Below, piece by piece: positions 52,060-62,498 of a stretch of 64,000 bases of DNA. The notes below the pieces were generated by a model. That model was not told where the DNA came from and did not search any database. It was given only the letters and a program-made list of their open reading frames with translations. The DNA comes from Candidatus Dormiibacterota bacterium (GTDB lineage: Bacteria > Acidobacteriota > Polarisedimenticolia > Gp22-AA2), in the NCBI GenBank assembly GCA_035635555.1, contig DASQAT010000001.1:109029-173028 (forward strand), written 5' to 3'. Position numbers and translations under genes: made by a program. How positions within the stretch are numbered: the stretch's first letter is position 1; each line of letters begins with the position of its first letter.

Positions 52060-53049
52060 TCACGCCGCCGGCAGGAAGTCGATCGGGTACGCGATCGTCA
52101 GCGCCTGCACGCCGTCCTTGGCTCCGAAATTGATCGTCCGGACGATGTTCACGACCTGGGCCGCGAGATCCGGCGCATTCATGTCGGACGACTGCAGCTT
52201 GCACATCGACACGCTGCCGTCCGCCTCGATCGTCAGACGCAGCACCATCTGGCCCTTCAAGGTGGGGTCATTGCGCAGCGCCCGGTTGTAGAGCCGGTAG
52301 AACGACGCCTTGTAGCGGTCGAACACGATCTGTATCTCTTCGTCGGTGCGGGAAGGGCCCGGCCCGCCGCGCGACAGCGGTCGGCCGCCGACACCGCCGC
52401 TTCCGCCGCCGCCACCTCCGCCGCCGCCACCTCCAGCGATCGGGCTGGTCGCGCGGCCCACTGCCACGCCCGGAATTCCGCCTTCCCCGCCTCCGCTGCC
52501 ACCTCCCACGCTGTGGCTCAGCGAGGCGAGGTTGATGCCGCCGCTCGAGCCCGGCGCATTGGTCGTCAACGTGGAGGGTGACGATGGCTTGCCCACGTCA
52601 TTGGCAGCGCCGTAACGCGCCTCGGCTCCGAGGCGCGGCGCGATCTTCTTGTCCCGTGCCAGGCTCGCGAGCTGGTCCCGGAATGCCAGGATGCCGGAAT
52701 TTCCCACCCTCTGCCGTGGCGATGCCTCCGCCACCGGGGCCGGCTCTCCCGGCGCGGCTGGACTCGGCTTCGGCGGAACGACCGGGGAGGGTGGGAGCCG
52801 GGCCGTAGACGCCTCTCGCGACGGAGGACGAGGGGCCGCGGGCGCGGAGACCTCGATCCGCGGTGGACGATGGAAGACGACGTCGACCTCTGTTTTGGGG
52901 CGCGGGCTGCGGCTCAGCGCCTCCGCCGGCACCAGCAGCACCAGGACCATCGCGAGGACATGGATCGCGAGGCTCGTCAGCATGCTGCGGGTGGACGGAG
53001 CCCCGGATGTTACAGACACGCTTCTTCCGGATCCCACGGTTGTAGCCAA
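52060..53049 (-). CDS. TonB-like protein with AgmX/PglI C-terminal domain
   Basis: This 329-residue protein has a short cytoplasmic N-terminus, one membrane helix (about 22-42), a Pro-rich periplasmic stretch (40-110) and Gly-rich spacers including an 11-Gly run. Its C-terminal domain of about 95 residues is of the AgmX/PglI type (YKASFYRLYNRALRND, GQMVLRLTIEADGSV). This is the arrangement of TonB-like energy transducers, and the AgmX/PglI domain is known from myxobacterial gliding proteins. It is the last gene of the nine-gene operon and 9 bases after an ExbD-like gene, so it likely couples the ExbB/ExbD motor to outer-membrane partners. Confidence 0.85.
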   Translation of the reverse strand: MATTVGSGRSVSVTSGAPSTRSMLTSLAIHVLAMVLVLLVPAEALSRSPRPKTEVDVVFHRPPRIEVSAPAAPRPPSREASTARLPPSPVVPPKPSPAAPGEPAPVAEASPRQRVGNSGILAFRDQLASLARDKKIAPRLGAEARYGAANDVGKPSSPSTLTTNAPGSSGGINLASLSHSVGGGSGGGEGGIPGVAVGRATSPIAGGGGGGGGGGGSGGVGGRPLSRGGPGPSRTDEEIQIVFDRYKASFYRLYNRALRNDPTLKGQMVLRLTIEADGSVSMCKLQSSDMNAPDLAAQVVNIVRTINFGAKDGVQALTIAYPIDFLPAA

Positions 53050-53058
53050 GGAACCACC

Positions 53059-53526
53059 TCAGTCGGTCGTGATGAATTCGATCGTCAAGTCGTCCACCTT
53101 CGATTTCGCGAGATCGACGATGCGCAGGACCCCCTCGTAGTTCAAGCGGTTGTCGGCTGCGAGGAACAGCACGCGCTTGTCCGCGGGCCGGCCGCCCAGG
53201 ATCTCCGCCACGCGCGCGGGCAGGTCGGCCGCAGGGATCTCGCGATCGGCCAGGGTCACGCGACAGTCGGCGGGGAGCCCCTCCCCCGGCGGCGGCTCGA
53301 GGATGCGGCAGTCCGTGGGCACGATGGTCAGGATCACCTGCGATTCCTCGGCCTGCGCGGGCACGGCATCGGCGGAGGTTCGAGCGATGTTCACGTCGTA
53401 GCCCTGCAGGAGGAGGGGGACGACGACCATGAAGATGATCAGCAGCACGAGGACCACGTCGACGAGCGGCGTGACGTTGATCTCGGAATGCAGGTCGGAG
53501 CCGGATGCGCCACTGTTGAGCTGCAT
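53059..53526 (-). CDS. ExbD/TolR-family biopolymer transport protein (longer copy)
   Basis: This 155-residue protein has one membrane helix at about 17-40 containing the essential Asp of the family (LVDVVLVLLIIFMVV). The periplasmic domain is enlarged by an insertion with Cys and Pro (RILEPPPGEGLPADC). ExbD/TolR dimers sit inside an ExbB/TolQ pentamer and use the proton-motive force. It starts 4 bases after the other ExbD-like gene. Two ExbD-type subunits next to one ExbB recall AglR-AglQ-AglS of myxobacteria. Confidence 0.9.
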   Translation of the reverse strand: MQLNSGASGSDLHSEINVTPLVDVVLVLLIIFMVVVPLLLQGYDVNIARTSADAVPAQAEESQVILTIVPTDCRILEPPPGEGLPADCRVTLADREIPAADLPARVAEILGGRPADKRVLFLAADNRLNYEGVLRIVDLAKSKVDDLTIEFITTD

Positions 53527-53530
53527 GATG

Positions 53531-53939
<409 letters not shown>

Positions 53940-53953
<14 letters not shown>

Positions 53954-54659
53954 GGGCCGTCCCCGTCATTTTGACCAGCGGCTTGCTCTCCCGCGCCATG
54001 ACCTCCGGCACCTTGAACAGGCAGTTCACGAGCTGTGACGAAGCCCGGTTCATCTCGACGTGGAAATTCTCGAGCCTGCCCGTGAACTGGTTGAAGGCGA
54101 CGACGGCCGGGATCGCGACGAAGATGCCCAGGGCGGTCGCGACCAGGGCCTCGGCAATGCCGCCCGAGACCGCGGCCATCCCGCCGGACCCCGTGGCCGC
54201 GATGCCCCGGAAGGCGTTGATGATCCCGACCACGGTGCCGAAGAGGCCGATGAACGGGGCGATGGAGCCGATCGTGGCCAGGAACCCGAGACCCCGCTTC
54301 AGCTGGATCAGCACCTCGGACATGGAGTCCCTGAGGGCGCTCGTGACGAGCTCGAGCGAGGCGACCGGATCGCCTCCGGTCTGGCGCACGCCCTCGTACT
54401 CGAGGATGCCCGCCGAGACCACCTGCGCCACGTGGGAGACCTGGTGCTTCCCCAGGGCGTCGATCAGTTCCTGGACCTCTCCCCCGTGGAGGAACTTCCC
54501 GAACACGGGCTTGAACATCTGCGACTGACGCGTGGCCAGGCGGAAGCGGCGGTGCTTGTCCACGATCAGTCCCACCGAAAAGATGGAGAGCGCGGCGAGA
54601 CAACACATGACCGCGGCTCCGAATAATCCGACGTTTCCCAGCAGCTCCGTAAAGCTCAT
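53940..54659 (-). CDS. ExbB/TolQ/MotA-family proton-channel protein
   Basis: This 239-residue protein has three membrane helices: one near 10-32 and two in the C-terminal half, with FLATIGSIAPFIGLFGTVVGI and VATALGIFVAIPAVVAFNQF. These carry the small and Thr residues that line the proton path in ExbB/TolQ. It forms the stator with the two ExbD-type proteins encoded next. A 42-base gap separates it from the small protein gene upstream. Confidence 0.93.
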
Positions 54660-54701
54660 GACTCCTCCTTGCTCCTGAGGCTGTTGAAGTGGTTCATCGC
54701 A

Positions 54702-55007
54702 TCACTTCCGACCTGACCTGATCTCGTAGTAGCTCAGGGCCCGCATGAAGACTTCCTTGTCGACGGGCTCCCTGGAGTCGTCGAGCATCGGCGAGAAGCC
54801 GGCCGTGTCGCCGAGTTTCGAGCTCTTCCAGGGAACTATGACCAGCGACTTGGGCGTTTCCTGATTGCCCAGGATGGACATGCCCAACGTCGGGTCCTCT
54901 TTCTTCGCGTCTTCCTTCTTCGCGGCTTCCTTCTTGGCCTTGGGCGCATCATCGGCCAGCGCCACACCGGTCGCCAGCAGCAGCACCAACAACATGCTCC
55001 GGCTCAT
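54702..55007 (-). CDS. Small exported Lys-rich protein of the motor operon
   Basis: This protein of about 101 residues has a signal peptide ([14 protein letters not shown]) and a charged helix [18 protein letters not shown]-terminal part follows, with [14 protein letters not shown] and [15 protein letters not shown]. No family is recognised. The start overlaps the TPR lipoprotein stop (ATGA). Position in the operon suggests a periplasmic accessory of the ExbB/ExbD complex. Confidence 0.7.
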   Translation of the reverse strand: MSRSMLLVLLLATGVALADDAPKAKKEAAKKEDAKKEDPTLGMSILGNQETPKSLVIVPWKSSKLGDTAGFSPMLDDSREPVDKEVFMRALSYYEIRSGRK

Positions 55008-55672
55008 GGTTTCTCCTTCTTGCTTTTGCGGTTGCGAAGGTCGGCAATCCATTTGACGACATCGGCGTCATCGGGAACGATCCGGCTGTACGCCTCGTAA
55101 TGCTCCAGCGCGCACGCGGTATCCCCGAGATACAGGTCGCACAGGATGGCAAGGTTCCTGTGCGCATAATGAAAGTCGGGGAACTGTGCCAGGGCCGCCT
55201 CATAACTGGCGCGCGCCAGCGCAAACTGCCCCTTGCGCCGCTGCACCAGACCGAGCTCGTTGTAGGCTGCGGGATGTTTGGGACTCAATTCCAGCGCCTT
55301 GTGCAGGCTGGCCTCAGCGTGGTCCAGGTCGCCGGTCCTCGCGTACGCGATGCCGAGATCGATGTACGCGGCCATCGCTTCGGGCGCCCGTTCGGTCACC
55401 TTGAGCAGCGCGGCGATGCCCGGCTCGTACCGCGATTCGTTCAGCATGCGCACCGCCGCCTCGTAGTCGGCGCGCACCCCGGACGGGACGCTCACCGGCT
55501 GCGTGATCGTGAACCCGCCCGGATCCCGCTCGACCTTCGCCTCCGCGACGGCCGGGCGCACGTCACTCGGCTCCGTCACCGGTGCCTTGGGGGACTGGGA
55601 GGCGCAGCCGACGATGAGAGCCGGCGCGAGCACCACCGCAACGGTGACGCGACGCATCAGAGGGGTCTTCAT
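55004..55672 (-). CDS. TPR lipoprotein (short)
   Basis: This 222-residue protein has a lipobox (LIVGC, Cys23) and a disordered Pro/Glu-rich stretch. Three to four tetratricopeptide repeats follow at about 80-195 ([40 protein letters not shown]). TPR lipoproteins of this kind (for example GltE-type) scaffold trans-envelope machines. It is translationally coupled on both sides by ATGA overlaps. Confidence 0.85.
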   Translation of the reverse strand: MKTPLMRRVTVAVVLAPALIVGCASQSPKAPVTEPSDVRPAVAEAKVERDPGGFTITQPVSVPSGVRADYEAAVRMLNESRYEPGIAALLKVTERAPEAMAAYIDLGIAYARTGDLDHAEASLHKALELSPKHPAAYNELGLVQRRKGQFALARASYEAALAQFPDFHYAHRNLAILCDLYLGDTACALEHYEAYSRIVPDDADVVKWIADLRNRKSKKEKP

Positions 55673-58600
55673 GGTTTCACGTCCGTCGGGGCCGGTTCAC
55701 CGGAGGGGTGCGGCACGGGACGTCGGTACACATAGCTGTCGATCGAGTCGAGGAATCCGTTGCTCATTTCGTGTTTTGCGTAGCGCCCCGGCACCATGTC
55801 CGCGAGTCTGCCGAGACTCTTCTCGATCCACGCGTTGAAGACGCCGGCCCGCAGCAATTCCAGGTTCTTCTCGTGCAGGCCGATGGCCTTCTCCTCGAAC
55901 GGAAAGGCCTCCTCGTCGAGGGCCTGCTCGTACGCTTGCAGGTCGGCGGGCTGCAGGTCGGACGGCCGCTCCGACTCCGTCAGCGAGCGGCTGAAATCGA
56001 AGTAGACCTCGGCCATGTAATACGTTGCGGCCGCCGTCACTTCACCGATTTCATACTCCACCAGCCCGTCCATGGCCTCCATCGCGGCATCCATGCGCTT
56101 CTTCTTCTCCTTCAGGCTGGCCTCGAACGGCTGCCGCAGCTTCACAGCCGCGAATTCCTGGTAGACCTGCTCCGCGAGGACCAGTGCCGAACGCCCGGCG
56201 AGCGTCCGGGTCCGGGCGTTCCTCCCCGGCCCGGCGGCCGCATCGATGCGCACGATTTCCTTCAGCTGCTGGTGGTAGAGCGGCACGTCGTTCGCCGCCT
56301 TGTGTATCTCGGCGATCTTGAAGCGGGTCTCGAGGGCCGCCTCGACCGGCCGGGGAAACTCGTCGACGTAGCGCCGGTACGCGCCCAACGCGCGATCCCG
56401 GGCATTGGACTTCTCGTAGAGGTCTCCCGCGACGAGCAGCGACTCCCTTCGCAAGGTCTCATCCCCGGACTGGGATGCGACCCGCTCGTACTCCTCGGCG
56501 GCCCGCGACAGCTGGCCGCTCTCCCGGTAGGCGTTGGCGAGCTCTCGGGTGGCCTCGAGCTGCAATTTGTGCTGCGGGTAGGCGGCGCGAAACGCTTCGA
56601 GCACGCCCGCCGCCGCCGTCCAGTCCTTCAACCGGATCAATGCGGCGCCTGCGTCGTACTCTGCCGTCGGACGGATGCTGGAGGTAGGCGCTTCCGAGCG
56701 AATCCTCAGGAAGTGGCCTGCCGCCGCGCGATAATCCCCGGCGGCGTTCGCGATCTCACCCTGCTTGTAGATCGAGGCGGCAAGATTGTCGACGAGCGCG
56801 GCGCGCGACTTGTCGCCCTCCGGCGTGACCGCCAGCACCTGGGTGTAGGCCTTTTCGGCCTGCGGGTACTCGGCGATCTCGAATGAGCCGTGCGCGACGA
56901 CAACCCACGCGGATCGCCGGAGACCCGCCTTCGCGTCGGGATAGTTATCGATGACGCGCTGGGCGATCGCGACGGCGGTCCGGTAATCCTTCAACTCGTA
57001 CTGGTCATCGGCGGCCGCTCCCAGCACCGCCGCGGCCTGTTCGTGCTTCGGGAATGCGTCGGCGAATCTGAGCGAGCTTGCGACTGTCTCGCGCTTGACG
57101 GCATCCTGCTGCTCTTTGCCTGCAATCTTGAGCTGCTCGCGGTATGCATAGACCGCGGCGTAGCCCGCGGCCGCCGACTGCGGATGCGGCGGGTATCCGT
57201 AGGCCGTGTGCTCGTACTGCTTGGCCGCCTCGCTGAAATCCTTGTTCTCCAGGAGCAGGTCGGCGAGCCGGTAATTGATGGGCGGCGAGTCGGCGTCCGT
57301 CGGAAAGGACTCGAGGTACTCTCCGTACCATCGGAGGGCCTCGCGATAATTCGCTAGCTTATCCTCCGCTTTCGGCTCGCTCTGATACTGGGCGTGATAA
57401 TGCGTGGCGAGGTCCTTCAGGTTCGTCTTCAGGAAGGCCAGCACCTCCGGCGATTCTTCAGGTTTGACGTGTCGCCAGTATTCGGCCTTCAGCCCATACT
57501 TGGACGCGAACTCCCGCTTCGACTCGAGCACGAGCTTGGGGAACCCGCCCTGGGTGAAAGTCTCAATGACGCGCATGCTGAAACGCGGCGCGGCGCGGTG
57601 GAACGGATAGAGGTCCACGAAAGCCTTGTACGTCTTCGCCGCGTCGTCGTAGCGCAGCTTGGCAAGGTAGTGCTCGCCAAGATTGCTGTAAATACGATCC
57701 TCATAGGGGCGGCTCCCGAGAGTGGAGAAGAACTCCCGAATGGCCGGCGGTCCGCCGAGGTTGCTGAAGCTCAGGCTGATGACTCGAAAGGTATCGGCGA
57801 CGCGACGATCGTCCTCCTCCTCGTGCGTCTCATCGAAGTTGTAGCCGATCGATACCTTGTGGTCGAGCAGCGTCACGTACTTTTGCAGGGCTTCCTCGTA
57901 GAGATCCTGCTTGTAGAACGTCCAGCCGAGCTTGTAGAGAGCGAGCTCGTAGAACGAGGAGCCGACGTCCAGGCTGATGACCGCTGAATAGGCGCTCTCG
58001 GCGTCGCGAAATTGCCTGCGGGTAAAGAAGTACTCGCCGCGCCTGAACTGCACTTCGACGTAATGCTCGGAGTGCGGATTCGCCCGGATCATGCGCTCCA
58101 TGGTCGCCATGGCCTCTTCGGTCCGACCCAGCTCGTCGTACGCACGCGCCATCTGATAGAGGACCTTGTCGCTGTTCTCGTAACTCGGATAATCCTTGAG
58201 CAGGCGTTCATAGAGGGCGATGGCCTCGAGTGGACCGCTGGGATCGACCTCAGCGGGCACCGCGCCCGCCGGCGAGGCGCCGGCGCTGCCGCCCGCCGGC
58301 ATCCCGCTCCCCGCGGTCGTGCGCCGCTCGAAATCCCGTTCGGATTCCCGCGGCCCGGCGCCGGCGACCGCAGCGGCCGGATGGGACGTGTCGGCCTGCG
58401 CATCCGCGGGTCTCTCGGCAAGCAGCGGAGCGGCTATGGGCCGCAGATTGCTTTCACCCTCGCGTATGCCGAACTGCTTCTCGATTTCCAGGTCCGCGAG
58501 ACGGCGCATCGCCTCGGGAGTCATCGCCGTCTCCGGCGTCTCTTCGAGGAAGCGCCGGTAGCCCTGCATCGCCTGATCGAGACCCTGCTCGACCGTCACG

Positions 58601-58716
58601 TCCTGCACGTCCGGGCGCACCTTGCGCAGATCGGCCAGCGTCGCCTGCGGGTGGCGCGCGGCGCAGCCGACGACGAGAGCCGGGGCGAGCAGTATCGGAG
58701 TGGCGAAGCGGCGCAT
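55669..58716 (-). CDS. Large TPR lipoprotein
   Basis: This protein of about 1015 residues has a lipobox-type signal (LAPALVVGC, Cys18). A Pro/Ala/Gly-rich linker (about 100-160) is followed by continuous tetratricopeptide-type helices over more than 700 residues ([39 protein letters not shown]). The C-terminal part is helical with [18 protein letters not shown]. The type resembles the TPR proteins of gliding and spore-coat machines (GltE/NfsE-like), by architecture only. It overlaps both neighbours by four bases. Confidence 0.85.
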   Translation of the reverse strand: MRRFATPILLAPALVVGCAARHPQATLADLRKVRPDVQDVTVEQGLDQAMQGYRRFLEETPETAMTPEAMRRLADLEIEKQFGIREGESNLRPIAAPLLAERPADAQADTSHPAAAVAGAGPRESERDFERRTTAGSGMPAGGSAGASPAGAVPAEVDPSGPLEAIALYERLLKDYPSYENSDKVLYQMARAYDELGRTEEAMATMERMIRANPHSEHYVEVQFRRGEYFFTRRQFRDAESAYSAVISLDVGSSFYELALYKLGWTFYKQDLYEEALQKYVTLLDHKVSIGYNFDETHEEEDDRRVADTFRVISLSFSNLGGPPAIREFFSTLGSRPYEDRIYSNLGEHYLAKLRYDDAAKTYKAFVDLYPFHRAAPRFSMRVIETFTQGGFPKLVLESKREFASKYGLKAEYWRHVKPEESPEVLAFLKTNLKDLATHYHAQYQSEPKAEDKLANYREALRWYGEYLESFPTDADSPPINYRLADLLLENKDFSEAAKQYEHTAYGYPPHPQSAAAGYAAVYAYREQLKIAGKEQQDAVKRETVASSLRFADAFPKHEQAAAVLGAAADDQYELKDYRTAVAIAQRVIDNYPDAKAGLRRSAWVVVAHGSFEIAEYPQAEKAYTQVLAVTPEGDKSRAALVDNLAASIYKQGEIANAAGDYRAAAGHFLRIRSEAPTSSIRPTAEYDAGAALIRLKDWTAAAGVLEAFRAAYPQHKLQLEATRELANAYRESGQLSRAAEEYERVASQSGDETLRRESLLVAGDLYEKSNARDRALGAYRRYVDEFPRPVEAALETRFKIAEIHKAANDVPLYHQQLKEIVRIDAAAGPGRNARTRTLAGRSALVLAEQVYQEFAAVKLRQPFEASLKEKKKRMDAAMEAMDGLVEYEIGEVTAAATYYMAEVYFDFSRSLTESERPSDLQPADLQAYEQALDEEAFPFEEKAIGLHEKNLELLRAGVFNAWIEKSLGRLADMVPGRYAKHEMSNGFLDSIDSYVYRRPVPHPSGEPAPTDVKP

Positions 58717-60599
58717 CAGCGTCCCTCTGCGCCGGGCTGGGCGCGCGCGGCCCGATCGTAGCTGTCGGCGACGCCAAACCGCGCCTGGGCCTGCTGGGCC
58801 ACCAGGCGTTCCCGTCGGGCTTTGAGCTGGTTGATGGCGACGGTCTCGATCAGGGTGCCCTGCCGGGCCATCAGGCTGCTGACGCGCTGCAGAGCATCGC
58901 CGACGCCCGCGCGGAGCCGTTCGATCTGAGCGTCGTAGCCGACATAGCTGTGCGTCGCCGCCTGCCTCGTCCTGACGAAGGAGTCGTACTGCCGGGTGAG
59001 AGCATCGACTCCCGCGTTCAATTCGTTCAAGTGCGTGTGGGCCGCGGTCAGCCGCTCGGGGTACTCGGTTTCCAGCCGCCACCTGACGACGCCGCGCAGG
59101 CGGGCCGCGCGTTCACGAAGCGCGAGCGATTCGGGACGATCGGAGCGGCCGAGCTGTTTTTCGATGAGTGCGATGCGCTCGAGGGCCGTCAGCTCCTCCG
59201 CGGTCGCCAGATCGTCGGGCCGCGGCGCGGTCAGCATCGCGTGCAGGCGCTCGCCGAGGTGCTTGCGCTGCTCGAGTCGCAGGCGAATCAGCGAATCCAG
59301 CTCCCGGAACTGGGCGTCGACCTCCGGCAGCACCGGATCGTAGTTCTGCCGGCGCAGCCGGATGATGTCGTCGAAGGCCTCGAGGCCGGTCTTCCAGGCC
59401 ATCAGCCTCGCTTTGAGATCTTCGAGGTCGAGGTAGTTGTGCAGCGCGGTCTGGAAATCGTGCGTGGCCATCAATTCCATCAGGTAGTAGGTTTCCGGCG
59501 CCTCCGGCAGACTGCGCAGGCGGATGACCCAGGTTTCGTCCTGCCGGCTTTCTTCGCGGACGAGCGCATTGAGAAACCGCCCCTCCTGGATGCTGGCGAT
59601 GGATGCGTCCACTCTTTCGATCTGGCTGCTGAACAGCTCGAGCGCCTGGCCGTACAGGATCGCTGCGCGGCCGTTCAGGTTCAGGCTGGCGTAGGCATGC
59701 GGCGCGGCAAGTACGGCTTCCTGGACCGCGGCATCCGTCGGCTCACGCCCCACCAGGATGTTCCACGGGACGAGCGCGCGGTCATACTGCTGGGCCGAGG
59801 CTTCGGCCCAGCCTGCCCGCAGCAGAGCCAGGTTCGAAAACGGTCCCTCGATGCGGACGCGGTCCCATGAGTGCTTGGCCCGCTCAAAGTCGTTCGACTC
59901 GAACAGCATGGTGCCGAGCACCAGATTGGACTTGTCGCGGATCGCGAGACCGGCGGGATCGCCGGCCGGCAGCTGCCCGGCCTTGTCCAGCTGCTCGATC
60001 GCTTCCTTGGGTCGTCCGTCCTGAAACAGCGCGATGCCGAGGTTGTAGGCGGCAAACCCCGCCAGGTTCGGGTCGTTCCGCAGCTGCCTGAGCACCTCGA
60101 CGGCGTCGCCCGGCCGGCCCGTGGCCATGTCGATGTTCGCCCGCAGAAACTCGACGTCGTCCCTGATCCCCTCGGGCACCTTCCCCTGGATCCGCGCCAG
60201 CGCCTGCTGCGCATCGTCGAGCTGATCCTTCTGGAAGTGGATGCGGGCGAGCCTGAAAGCGGCCTCGTTTCGCACGGCTTCATCGACGGCGCCTTCGAGC
60301 ACCGCCTTGACGGCGCGCCCTGCGCGGAGGTGCATGCGGTAGTTGAGCTCGAAGTCGCCGACATCGAATTCGGCGTCGTTGATGTGGTAGTGAAGCGTAT
60401 CGAGTCGGGGCTCATCGAGACCGTGGTACTGCGCGAGCTCGGTGTCGAGCCGCTGGAGCGCATCGAAATACTGCCCCTGGTAGAAGTGATAGAGGGCATC
60501 GCCGAAATAAGGATCCCTCAGATCGGCACACACGGCTGGAGGGACGGCAAGTCCCAGGACCAGGCCGAGCCCCATGAGCCGGTGTGACGCTCGTTTCAT
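58716..60599 (-). CDS. Exported TPR protein
   Basis: This 627-residue protein has a signal peptide (GLGLVLGLAVPPAVCA). A TPR solenoid covers about 30-270 (FAAYNLGIALFQDGRPKEAI, ALLRAGWAEASAQQYDRAL), and a long helical, coiled-coil-rich C-terminal half covers about 330-610. It may be periplasmic and bind the TPR lipoproteins encoded downstream. It starts 3 bases after the upstream gene stop, and its own stop overlaps the next start (ATGA). The layout recalls PglI/GltD-like proteins, but identity is not claimed. Confidence 0.82.
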   Translation of the reverse strand: MKRASHRLMGLGLVLGLAVPPAVCADLRDPYFGDALYHFYQGQYFDALQRLDTELAQYHGLDEPRLDTLHYHINDAEFDVGDFELNYRMHLRAGRAVKAVLEGAVDEAVRNEAAFRLARIHFQKDQLDDAQQALARIQGKVPEGIRDDVEFLRANIDMATGRPGDAVEVLRQLRNDPNLAGFAAYNLGIALFQDGRPKEAIEQLDKAGQLPAGDPAGLAIRDKSNLVLGTMLFESNDFERAKHSWDRVRIEGPFSNLALLRAGWAEASAQQYDRALVPWNILVGREPTDAAVQEAVLAAPHAYASLNLNGRAAILYGQALELFSSQIERVDASIASIQEGRFLNALVREESRQDETWVIRLRSLPEAPETYYLMELMATHDFQTALHNYLDLEDLKARLMAWKTGLEAFDDIIRLRRQNYDPVLPEVDAQFRELDSLIRLRLEQRKHLGERLHAMLTAPRPDDLATAEELTALERIALIEKQLGRSDRPESLALRERAARLRGVVRWRLETEYPERLTAAHTHLNELNAGVDALTRQYDSFVRTRQAATHSYVGYDAQIERLRAGVGDALQRVSSLMARQGTLIETVAINQLKARRERLVAQQAQARFGVADSYDRAARAQPGAEGR

Positions 60600-60602
60600 C
60601 GG

Positions 60603-61187
60603 TTACCATTCCCCAAGCGTGATGGGCTTGCTGGAATTCGAGCCGGCCAGCGTCAGCCCCAGCAGCTTTGGCTTCACTTCCTTGCGGAAGGCGAAGTGGT
60701 CGGTGCGGCTGAAGTCCGCTCCGCCCTCCAGCTTGCCGTCGACAAGCACCTCGAGCTGGTGATCCCCGGTCGTCACATTGCCGACGTAGATGCGTTGCAC
60801 GCCCCCCTTGCGCAGGGCCTCGAGCTCCTTGAGGCTGTAGATCGAGTGCGCCGCGAGCTGGCCGTCGATCTTGAGCCGCACGGCGTCGAGTCGCATCGAG
60901 TCGCCCTTGGCCAGCGAGACGAAGATCGCGACCTGGGTCCCCGACGGATACAGCAGCCTCTCCTCCAGCCGGCTCAGCTCCGCCGTGATCCGGAGGACGT
61001 CTGATTTGATCTCCTGGATCTGCTCGTCGAGGCCCCTCATCTGCTGTTTCTGGTCGTTCTGCTCCGCCCAGCCGTGGGCCGTGGCCAGGCAGATCAGGAA
61101 GGCAAGGACGAAGACGCGCGCTGCCGCCGGAATGGACCCGCAACGCTCGATGCCAAATATGTTCGTGATCCGGTTGAGTCGGACCAT
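60603..61187 (-). CDS. Exported coiled-coil protein heading the motor operon
   Basis: This 194-residue protein has a signal-type segment (VFVLAFLICLATAHGWA), followed by a coiled coil (about 50-80, MRGLDEQIQEIKSDVLRITA). A beta-rich domain of about 105 residues follows, including LLYPSGTQVAIFV and GDHQLEVLVDGKLEGG, similar in outline to PEGA-type surface domains. The start has only a weak site (GGAAGG is distant), and an internal start cannot be excluded. It is the first gene of nine on this strand, downstream of the 480-base divergent region. Confidence 0.7.
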   Translation of the reverse strand: MVRLNRITNIFGIERCGSIPAAARVFVLAFLICLATAHGWAEQNDQKQQMRGLDEQIQEIKSDVLRITAELSRLEERLLYPSGTQVAIFVSLAKGDSMRLDAVRLKIDGQLAAHSIYSLKELEALRKGGVQRIYVGNVTTGDHQLEVLVDGKLEGGADFSRTDHFAFRKEVKPKLLGLTLAGSNSSKPITLGEW

Positions 61188-61666
61188 GGCGCCCCCCCAA
61201 ATGACCTTCCGGGACGCTCACCAGAACGCCCCGCATAATTCCTTTCCCATACATTGGTTAGATACCTTTCTGAAGCAAGCCGATCACAAACTTGTTTGAT
61301 CTCTCGGCGAGTTCTGCTTGAAGCCCCCACACAATCCCGATTCGATCCCGTCAAGCCTGTGTCGCAGCCGGGGGCGCCCAGATGAGGGTCACCGGCTGGA
61401 GTAACGTCGAGCACCGGGGGTGCCCGGAAGGCCTCGGAGGCGCGCGCGGAGCAGAGATGAGGAGTGGCGGGCTGCCCGCAGCCCCATCGGCGAACGGCTT
61501 TGCGACACCAGCCGGAGCTTCCGTCGCCGGCTCATTGACGAGCACGACGCCCGCACAAACGCTCTTGCCCGGCGCGCGCGCGGTTCCTACATTCTCCATG
61601 TCGATCGGTGCGGGACGCCCCTCGCCACTGGCTTGTTCCCGCGCCCCAAACGAAAGGGAGGATCCG
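61188..61666. promoter_or_regulatory. Divergent region between the motor operon and OmpA lipoprotein 2
   Basis: These 479 bases hold no convincing gene. The AT-richer block at about 61240-61300 is the likely promoter zone of the motor operon; a TATCTA hexamer (minus strand, near 61265) has no good -35. The OmpA gene has an AGGGAGG ribosome-binding site at the right edge. Confidence 0.4.
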
Positions 61667-62473
61667 ATGCTGCTGAATTCTCAGAGGTCTTCACGGCGGA
61701 CCCACTGCTCCGCGCACGTCCGTGCCCTGGCCCTGCTCGCGGCCGGAGCCCTCGTCGGCGGAGCCTCGACAGCCTGCGTCTCGACGGTCCGATACAATGA
61801 GGTCGAGCAGGAGCGCGACGCCCTGGCGGCGCGCAACGAGGCGCTCAAGAACGAAGCCGAGAACGCCACTCGCAACGGCGAGACGCTGGCGCAGGAGAAG
61901 AGCGCGCTCGAGACCGAAAAGACTGCGCTCGAGTCAAAGCTTGCGACCCAGCAGACGCAGGGGGAGGAGCTCGGCTCGAAGCTGCACGAGCGCGAGGAAG
62001 AGGCCCGCAAGCTGCAGGCGACCTACGACGGCCTCGTCAAGAGCCTCAAAAAGGAGCTGAAGGCGGGACAGATCGAGGTGACACAGCTGCGCGACGGCCT
62101 GCGCGTGAACGTGTCCCAGGACATCCTGTTCGACTCCGGCTCCGCGTCGCTCGACAAGAGCGGCACGGCGGTGCTCAGCAGGGTCGCGACCGAGCTCAGG
62201 AAATCGTCGCACCAGATCCTGGTCATCGGGCACTCGGACAACAAGCCGATCCGTCCGACGCTGTCCAAGCAGTACCCGTCGAATTGGGAGCTGGCCGGGG
62301 CCCGTGCGGCGAGCGTCGTCCGGCTCTTCGCCAATTCGGGGCTCCCGAACAAGCGCATGCGCGCCGTCTCGGTGGCCGACTCCCAGCCGGTCGCGTCCAA
62401 CAAGACCGAGGAAGGACGGGCCAAGAACCGCCGCATCGAGATCCGCCTGCGCCCCGTCTCCGCCGAGGGTTAG
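61667..62473 (+). CDS. OmpA-family protein with coiled coil (copy 2)
   Basis: This 268-residue protein has a hydrophobic export signal ending near STAC, a weaker lipobox than copy 1. A coiled coil (about 40-140) and a C-terminal OmpA/MotB domain (ILFDSGSASLDKSG, IGHSDNKPIR, AKNRRIEIRL) follow. It is a clear paralogue of the protein at 20867, with the closest match in the OmpA domain. The start has AGGGAGGATCCG before ATG 61667. It lies across the promoter region from the motor operon, so it may be a peptidoglycan anchor for that machine. Confidence 0.92.
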   Translation: MLLNSQRSSRRTHCSAHVRALALLAAGALVGGASTACVSTVRYNEVEQERDALAARNEALKNEAENATRNGETLAQEKSALETEKTALESKLATQQTQGEELGSKLHEREEEARKLQATYDGLVKSLKKELKAGQIEVTQLRDGLRVNVSQDILFDSGSASLDKSGTAVLSRVATELRKSSHQILVIGHSDNKPIRPTLSKQYPSNWELAGARAASVVRLFANSGLPNKRMRAVSVADSQPVASNKTEEGRAKNRRIEIRLRPVSAEG

Positions 62474-62498
62474 GGTCTCGCCGGGGAGCCGCTGGCGC

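Noticed and set aside
52380..52440. Run of Gly codons as a sequencing artefact
   Set aside because: The frame stays open on both sides and Gly-rich spacers are normal in TonB/AgmX-type proteins.
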